Below, one piece after another: positions 57,801 through 64,000 of a stretch of 64,000 nt of DNA. A model generated the notes under the pieces. It was not told where the DNA came from, ran no database searches, and was given only the letters and a program-made list of their open reading frames with translations. The stretch is from assembly GCA_963169105.1 (NCBI GenBank), contig OY720636.1:97384583-97448582 (forward strand), read 5' to 3'. The position numbers and the translations under genes were made by a program. The number at the start of each line of letters is the position of its first letter. The first letter of the stretch is position 1. The DNA comes from Ceriagrion tenellum. Taxonomy: Eukaryota > Arthropoda > Insecta > Odonata > Coenagrionidae.

Positions 57801-60597
57801 TTTCTTGGGTTTCAAGACTGCCGGACGAACAATGTAACGTTTTTGTTCCAATGAGAAAACTAAACAGTTCCTACATCATTGTTGCGAACAGCTCATTTCA
57901 CCTTATGATTATTCAACCATCGTAACTAAAACCGATACCAAGTTTGGCCAAACTCATTCACGGGGTCCGCTTGGAGTGGAACCATTCATCAGACCTTACC
58001 AATTAATTATGTGAGAGTTCTGAACCATTTTATGAAAAATTCGGTTTGATTGCCAATACTGCTTTAAGATTTTCTTGAAGTCGCTTTACTTCTTTTCCCA
58101 CGAAAAGAATTAGTGACAATGCTAAAAATTACCACATTTTCGTATGATATATATTGTGTTGATTTCCGCAGGACCTTTCCTTGTGCACAGGCCAAAATTT
58201 GGAATTTTCCTTGAATTTTGATGAAGTACTTTAATCAAATCCGACAGTTAAAAATCATTAACTGAATTTTCTTGAGATATCGAAGAGAGATCTTACTACT
58301 AACTATTACTGGTTTCAAATCCCGATCCGCTCCTAATGCATTATAGCGATTCCAAACAAAGACTAAAATGGACCAGTCAAACGGAACCGAATTTATGTCA
58401 CGCCTGCGATTAGTTACAACATTTCATTGTCATATACATTCCGTACACGCAAAATCTCTATTTTTGTCCACTAAAGACCTATCCCCGAAGAATAGGACCA
58501 ATTATAAATGGAATCCTGAAAAAAATCGTCAAACAGCCACTGGATCAAAAATTAAAATGGCTTACGAAGTCGACCTTGACTAATAATGCGCTTTAAACTT
58601 TCAAACATAATGCTGATAAAATTTGCATCTGAAATTAATTCTAAAATAGAAATATTATAATAAGGTATTCTAAAAATAAACAAGCGAATCATAAATACAA
58701 AAATAAATCAAGCGTTTAAATATGGTGCGTTATACAAAAGCACCAATACTCTGCAGTACTTTGGCCCCTACCACCATTGCAAACTTTGTATTTTATTTTA
58801 TCATGCAGTCTTTAATTCGTACAATGTACAATTGACCATATATGTAAACTCAGAACGATGGAAGTAAAGAAAAAAATAAAGGAAATAACAAATCATCAAC
58901 ACATCCACTAATACAAAATCCCTAAATTTTTACCAACATTTTATCGGCAATTTAGATCGTTGAGAATTTTATAGGTTCTATACGCGATAGAAACGAGTAG
59001 TTTTACATAGATACATAAAATATTATTTTAGAAAATGAAAACCTATATTAGAGCATTGTTTCATAAAAAAGTGCCCATAGTTCTCTTACATTATCTTCGT
59101 TTTTTCGACCTTTCTCAGTATTTAAATGCCCTAAGTTATTGTTTTAACACTATTATTATTTTGAAAATTCTCCATTTATCGCAAGGAAAAATTTACAGAA
59201 TAATGCCTTCATCATTTTTCAATATTTAATCTGCCATACTTGAAAAAAAAGGACTCCATGGTATCATCAACAATTTCCATATATTGTTTTATCACATATC
59301 ATACGTTAAACCCATCACTCACAAGCGTACATTTAAGGGCTTTTCAAACAAATCCAAATTTTTTTCTGGTAATGAGGAGCAAAGTAGGTAACAACTTACG
59401 TAAATCTTTCAGGAAGATTTACTTAATTCTGTCATTGGGACTTTACATGAAAAATATTCAAACGGCACAGTGAAAAAGCAGTGATATTTTTTAACACAGT
59501 CACCCAAATGAGCTCCAAAACAGTACATTTGGTAGACTAAAATGGAATACCGCAGAAAAATCAGACTAATGTTAACGGAATCTTTCGAGATAAAATCTAG
59601 TTAATGGACGTACGCAAGCAGCCTGGACCCCACTTATAAGGCAAGAGAAGCTGAAAGAAAAAGGAGAGGTACAAGCACAGAATTAGACTAATCATAGCTA
59701 GAAATAATCAGCAGGCTGTGATTTTAAGCAGGGTTTTAATAATACGAGAGCGGATGGTTTTGAGGGAAGAGTTTAAAAAGCACCAAATGGCAGCGGATAT
59801 GTGAAAAGTATTAAAAATGAGGGGCTACCCTTTGAGAAAAACATAGAAGAAAGTACGATTAGTGTGGTGCCGAGTCTTGGTAGACCCCCTCGATATGGTT
59901 AAATATACATATATCCTAACCCTGCCACAACCACCTTAAGGTATTGTCTTGTCTTGATGCATTAATTGAGTATTTGTAACACATTGCATTAACACTTAAT
60001 TGTAGATTGAGGCAAAATGGTCGTGAATCTTTCACAAAATCATCAAACCCGATATTTTTAGTTTATCTCTGCCTGTAAATCCCTTGGGCTGTTCCCCGCT
60101 TTAGGCTTTTGTTCTAGTAAAGAGGTTGGGGATCAAAAGCTTTCCTTCAACGGGGCAGTAAAACCCAGAGCATGTTTTCCAATTCCTCCTTATACTTCCT
60201 TAACAATCACCTTGACCATGCAACATGAATGTATTCACAACCAAACAGAAGAACAGTTAAAATTATTTAAGGGAAAAAGGTTTGTATGTGATATAGAAGT
60301 GTGAAGCTTTCAAAAAATAGCACTAATTTTATGACTTCGATATCGGATTTCTCTTGCTTTTCCATAAAAATTGAATGTTAAAACTAACATTGAATATATT
60401 CACGAGCATTTATGTCCCATTCAATATATTTTGTGATCTATAGTAAGAATGGAGTTTAAGTGATGTGTAAAAAGTGTAATTATATTCGAAAACAATTAAA
60501 AATAACAAAATCTCCATTTCAAATTAGTATTTTTCTATGAATTATTACTTTAGCACGTTTTGAAAAGGTTTTTCAATGAGAGACCATATCCTGGCAT
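57801..60597. other. Non-coding interval
   Basis: AT-rich DNA. A tRNA-like GGTTTCAAATCCCGATCC phrase at about 58313-58330 is isolated. A purine-rich piece at 59620-59900 (AGAAGCTGAAAGAAAAAGG) hints at a decayed element, but no motif is secure. Confidence 0.45.
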
Positions 60598-60760
60598 GTG
60601 ATCATAAATACCTATCGTGGTGAAGGCTTTTCGATCTCTCTTCCGCGTATTTTTACTGTCGTAGACGAAAGTTTCAATGGCATTGCAGGTCTCTTCCTCA
60701 GATCATATGTAAAGATGTGTGTAATTCTTTCCATCTTATATAGGGACCGTTTTTTCCGCC
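60598..60760 (+). other. Coding-like segment, left arm of an inverted pair
   Basis: The plus frame reads GEGFSISLPRIFTVVDESFN, then GIAGLFLRSYVKMCVIL. It is homologous at protein and DNA level to the minus-strand frame at 60764-61021. About four in five bases agree over 69 positions (60621-60689 against the complement of 60942-61010). Substitutions preserve the protein motif GFSxSxPRIxTVVDxSFxxIA, so the similarity comes from coding ancestry. The formal open frame continues to 60855, but beyond about 60760 it overlaps the opposite arm and is probably spurious. No family is recognised. Confidence 0.55.
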
Positions 60761-60763
60761 AAT

Positions 60764-61021
60764 TCAGTCAGGTGTGCTCTTGCTGGTTACTGTTTTATTT
60801 TTCTTGGAAACCATCTTACAAGCATTCGAGATGGTGTAAACATCTTCTCCGTTGATGTTTTCTATTGTTATTGCAATTTCAATAGCCTCTTTGTTGACTT
60901 TCGGGAAGTAATAGTTCACTTTTGCGACTAAATTTAAGACCATAGCTGCAATGCTATAGAAACTGTCGTCTACGACAGTGGAAATACGTGGGACAGAGCC
61001 CGAAAAGCCTTTACTGTCATT
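60764..61021 (-). other. Coding-like segment, right arm of an inverted pair
   Basis: Stop-to-stop minus frame of 85 codons. It reads KGFSGSVPRISTVVDDSFYS, IAAMVLNLVAKVNYYFPKV, then NKEAIEIAITIENINGEDVY and TISNACKMVSKKNK, ending at the TGA at 60766-60764. A donor-like CTTGTAAGA lies within the NACK codons (about 60818-60826), so an exon could end there. An AG at about 61016 could be its acceptor. The composition (alternating hydrophobic and charged residues, few Leu/Ile/Lys-only runs) is more protein-like than chance frames nearby. It may be one exon of a duplicated host gene or part of an unknown mobile element. No function is inferred. Confidence 0.55.
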
Positions 61022-61024
61022 TCA

Positions 61025-62982
61025 ACGACTCATCCGAAGCTTTCTTGCTAATAAATATATGTCGCCTAAACCGTCATTAGAATTCCTTCAGTTGGCCATT
61101 TCATATACAATATTAAGCTTAGCCAAAAAGAAACAAGAAATAAATATTTGTATCAAAGATAAAATTCATAACTCTAATTTGAACTTTTATCTTTGATGCT
61201 ACTACAATAGTTGCAGTTAAATTCCTTTGTGAACCAGGTCAGAATTTAGTTCCGCAAACGTAATTATTCATTTGCCATATCATCAGGTAGGTTGAGCATA
61301 CATCGTGGCACAATTCAAGAAAAACGAACCATATAGTTTGATATCATTAGTGCCATATTTCTGGAAACGAAGCTACTATGGTAATTGTTAGGGGTACCAT
61401 CTTCAAAGTGCGTCAATCCTATTTACATGCATCCTATTTACTCTTCATTGAGGGCCTATGATGCATTCCTCAATAGACTGCGAGCACAGAAAATTTCAAG
61501 AAAAGCTGTACATCGCGCATGAAAGAGGCGGATCAAGGTCATAATGCCAATTTCCCTTGCCCATGCGAGCGCGGAAAACGTCATAAATTGGCCATTTATC
61601 AAAAAGCCCAGCCCACGCAGAAATCCACGACGAGCAAGTGGTGACAAAAATCTTCTATTCAAGTTTTTTGAATGCATCCTTATGTGCGAAAGAAAGCGGT
61701 GCTCGTGATAGTAACAAGGACTTCGGAGTAGTCATTACGCAATTCTGAGTTCTCTATCATATATCATAATGATACCCGTTAGCGTGTGTACATTAATGTC
61801 CTCGGTCCGTAAATAATTGTTGAATTATAAATAAGTGAATGGGAGAGAACTCATATTGAAATGGAATGCATTTCAAATGTTTAATTAAATATTTTTGGAA
61901 ATATCATTCGTGAAATTCTCATGTTAAGGATTTGTCAGAAATTTTTTCTAATTTTTTGCCCTGCTTCCAGAATAAAGAAAAATTCTCGCTCGAATTTTAA
62001 TTATATCGTCTTTATGCATGGATAAAAATGTGCTAAAATCTCAAGGAATACTCCGTAATGACATGAACGAAAGTAATAACTTAATCCAGAGAAGGAAATA
62101 GAACCATTAGAAAACATACGATATGGTAAAAAGAGACCATATGAATTCAAATACACAAGTGTTATCTTTTCAATAGCAATTAAATTTAAATACTACATCT
62201 TGGTGTATATTTCCTGTAGTAGGAAAATTATAATCCAGATGCAGAGGAGCGGCTGAAATTACGAAAATAAATTTTTACTATCAAGATCTACAAGGTGATC
62301 CAGATTGTTATTAACATGGAGAAGCAAACAATTATGGTAAAAAAGACAATGCCTATCACAATCTTATCTCTAGGATAAGAATATATAAACAAAATAGAGA
62401 ATTTAGATAAATAGAAAACAAAACCGGTCCGAATGTTATATACATTCCGTTGTATCCAATGGGAACAGAGCCATTCTTGCTTTTTATAACATGAGGTTAG
62501 ATACTGACTCTTAAGTTCTAATTAAATCACATAAAATGTCTGGAATTTAGATCATCAACAAAACAAAAAATGATAAAATACTTGACATCAAGTGAAATCT
62601 TGGAAAAAGGTGGTTTAGAAGAAATCTGACGACCAAATGAAGGAATAAAGCAAGAAATAAAGGGTAAAACCAAAGAGATTAAGAGTTTACACCCATAAAA
62701 TACTACGTACATAAAAGAAGATAAAAATTAAATTTACATACCCTTAAATGTCGTTATTTGAAGCTCATTTGTGGGAAAAGTACGTAGAGAAGTCCCACGG
62801 AGACATATAGAAAAAGGCTACGGTGGGCAAACTTGCTAGATTGGACCCTCTTTTGACCAAAAGCAGGACTTAGGTTTCGTATTCACGGTGCTTTGAAGAA
62901 GAACTGAAAATGAAAACAAAATATTCAAAGAGCCTCAGAAATGTCCACACAGTAATTTAACGGAGTCGTTAAGAGAAATACT
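61025..62982. other. Non-coding interval
   Basis: AT-rich DNA with a CpG-richer piece at 61440-61690. Frames at 60978-61196 (+), 61456-61677 (-) and 62527-62712 (-) are unrecognised. Confidence 0.5.
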
Positions 62983-63113
62983 TATAAATGTCCACTAAGT
63001 CAATTATTCTCACTGTGCGTTTCGATGTTAAAGCGTCACATCAGGTGCAACTTTACAGATAATGCTTTAGCGTTGAAACGCGTAGTAAGAATTTATGACT
63101 TAGTGGATATTTC
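62983..63113. mobile_element. Palindromic foldback element, about 130 bp
   Basis: The left arm (from about 62986) reads AAATGTCCACTAAGTCA, TTATTCTCACTGTGCGTTTC and GATGTTAAAGCG. The complement of the right arm reads AAATATCCACTAAGTCA, AAATTCTTACTACGCGTTTC and AACGCTAAAGC. Arms of about 50 bp match with scattered changes around a 25-30 bp centre. It is non-coding. Class unknown; a clear target duplication was not found. Confidence 0.75.
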
Positions 63114-64000
63114 TTAGTTCTTTTTCTCCCATAATGATGTTCCACAATATCTCGCCCAATATCGTTTAATATAATAGTGGAGTCACTAACTTACACTACC
63201 ACACTTGTAAGAAGTTCACAGTTAAAAAGTCATCATTATCTAAGATTGGTTATGTAAGTAGTAATATTGTAAACAATTTATTAGAAAATTGTAATTCTTG
63301 AATAATTTAACTAACACTTTTTATTAATATAACTAGTTAAGATAATGATTTCAATCTTGCTGATTAAAAATATTCCCTGCGAGCAATATACAGTTTCCAC
63401 ATGGGCAGAATTCACATTCCTAACAAATGTTTGCAGACCCTAACTAAGGAAAATGCATGTGAAACGCGTTTGAGAAAAGTTATAGGAATTTTTAAGGGTC
63501 TTACTGGCAGGAAAAATTACGAAAGTTTCTGATAGCACTTTAAAATTGAAACATAAATGACGCTGTGAGTCCACGCATATGCAGAAAATTTCATTAAATA
63601 ATTAGTATAATGCAAATAATATGATTAAAATGAGAATAGGTGATGCGGAGTAACTATTTAACACAATTCTCTTTCAAAAAAGATTCACCAGAAAAATTGT
63701 GCTTTTATAGAAAAGCGTGGTACTTGAGATGTTGGCTACTTTTATGACCCATTTATTATACATGAATGATTCACGGAAAATTAAAAGAGAAAAACTCAAT
63801 TTGAAGAGAACAATATGGCTCGTTATTGACAGTTAAAAATGTTGATCATTTCACATTACCATAAATAAGCCGATGATTAGCATGAATACCATGTGACTCG
63901 TAAATGAATAACCATTATTAAAAGGGTATTCAATGACAGAATGGCGCAATTGTGATTTATCCTGCATAAATTATCAGCTCATTTAATGCTCGATTGTACA
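63114..64000. other. Non-coding interval to window end
   Basis: AT-rich DNA; nothing recognisable on either strand. Confidence 0.5.

Noticed and set aside
58300..58335. tRNA-derived SINE box B
   Set aside because: GGTTTCAAATCCCGATCC is isolated, with no box A at the right distance and no shared body.
59600..59920. Another LINE fragment
   Set aside because: GGACCC-like and AAAGAAAAAGGAG phrases were suggestive, but no alignment to the four LINE copies or conserved motif order held up.
62983..63113. Hammerhead ribozyme of a Penelope-type element
   Set aside because: The CGCGTTTC/GAAACGC core drew attention, but the CTGATGA and GAAA core of a hammerhead in correct spacing is not present.

Overview
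This 64 kb window is nuclear DNA from a eukaryote, most likely an arthropod and probably an insect with a large, repeat-filled genome. It is AT-rich and has no operons, no ribosome-binding-site-led genes, no rRNA and no dense coding. What can be recognised is a graveyard of transposable elements: several families of non-LTR retrotransposon (LINE), a mariner element of the animal type, a piggyBac-type TTAA element, foldback MITEs and tRNA-derived SINEs. No complete host gene could be supported. Nearly all open reading frames of 60-130 codons look like chance frames in AT-rich or strand-biased DNA. Species cannot be named from the sequence alone.

Layout. 1-2915 is the 3' two-thirds of a decayed CR1/L2-group LINE (AP-endonuclease plus reverse transcriptase). 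A second LINE family with a TAGATG-type tail appears four times: 5225-5620 (+), 9137-10788 (-), 20306-21075 (+) and 30422-30640 (-). The copy at 9137-10788 is split by an internally deleted mariner (9743-10671) and abuts a 173 bp foldback element (10789-10961). An RTE-like LINE, 5'-truncated, sits at 11888-12766 between exact 15 bp target-site duplications. More minus-strand remnants of a related LINE type lie at 21430-22180 and 24290-24600. A tRNA-derived SINE family is seen at 24687-24800, 57700-57800 and as a head-to-head pair at 47078-47268. A 996 bp non-autonomous piggyBac-like element flanked by TTAA lies at 36926-37921. Small palindromic elements lie at 25130-25253 and 62983-63113.

The most interesting material is coding-like DNA outside these known families. 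At 44257-44968 (-) there is a lightly broken pseudogene (one frameshift, two in-frame stops) of what I recall as a large uncharacterised arthropod protein family. At 60598-61021 two homologous coding segments face each other in inverted orientation, both encoding variants of a GFSxSxPRIxTVVDxSFxxIA motif that I cannot assign. A possible single exon lies at 31911-32097. GC-rich or strand-asymmetric patches (13600-13990, 17560-18070, 23640-24060, 27150-27840, 33690-34080, 39640-39880, 51590-52050) punctuate the AT-rich background.

The rest, roughly three quarters of the window, is intergenic or intronic DNA in which I see nothing assignable. All homology calls come from reading the sequence and from memory of protein families; no database search was run.
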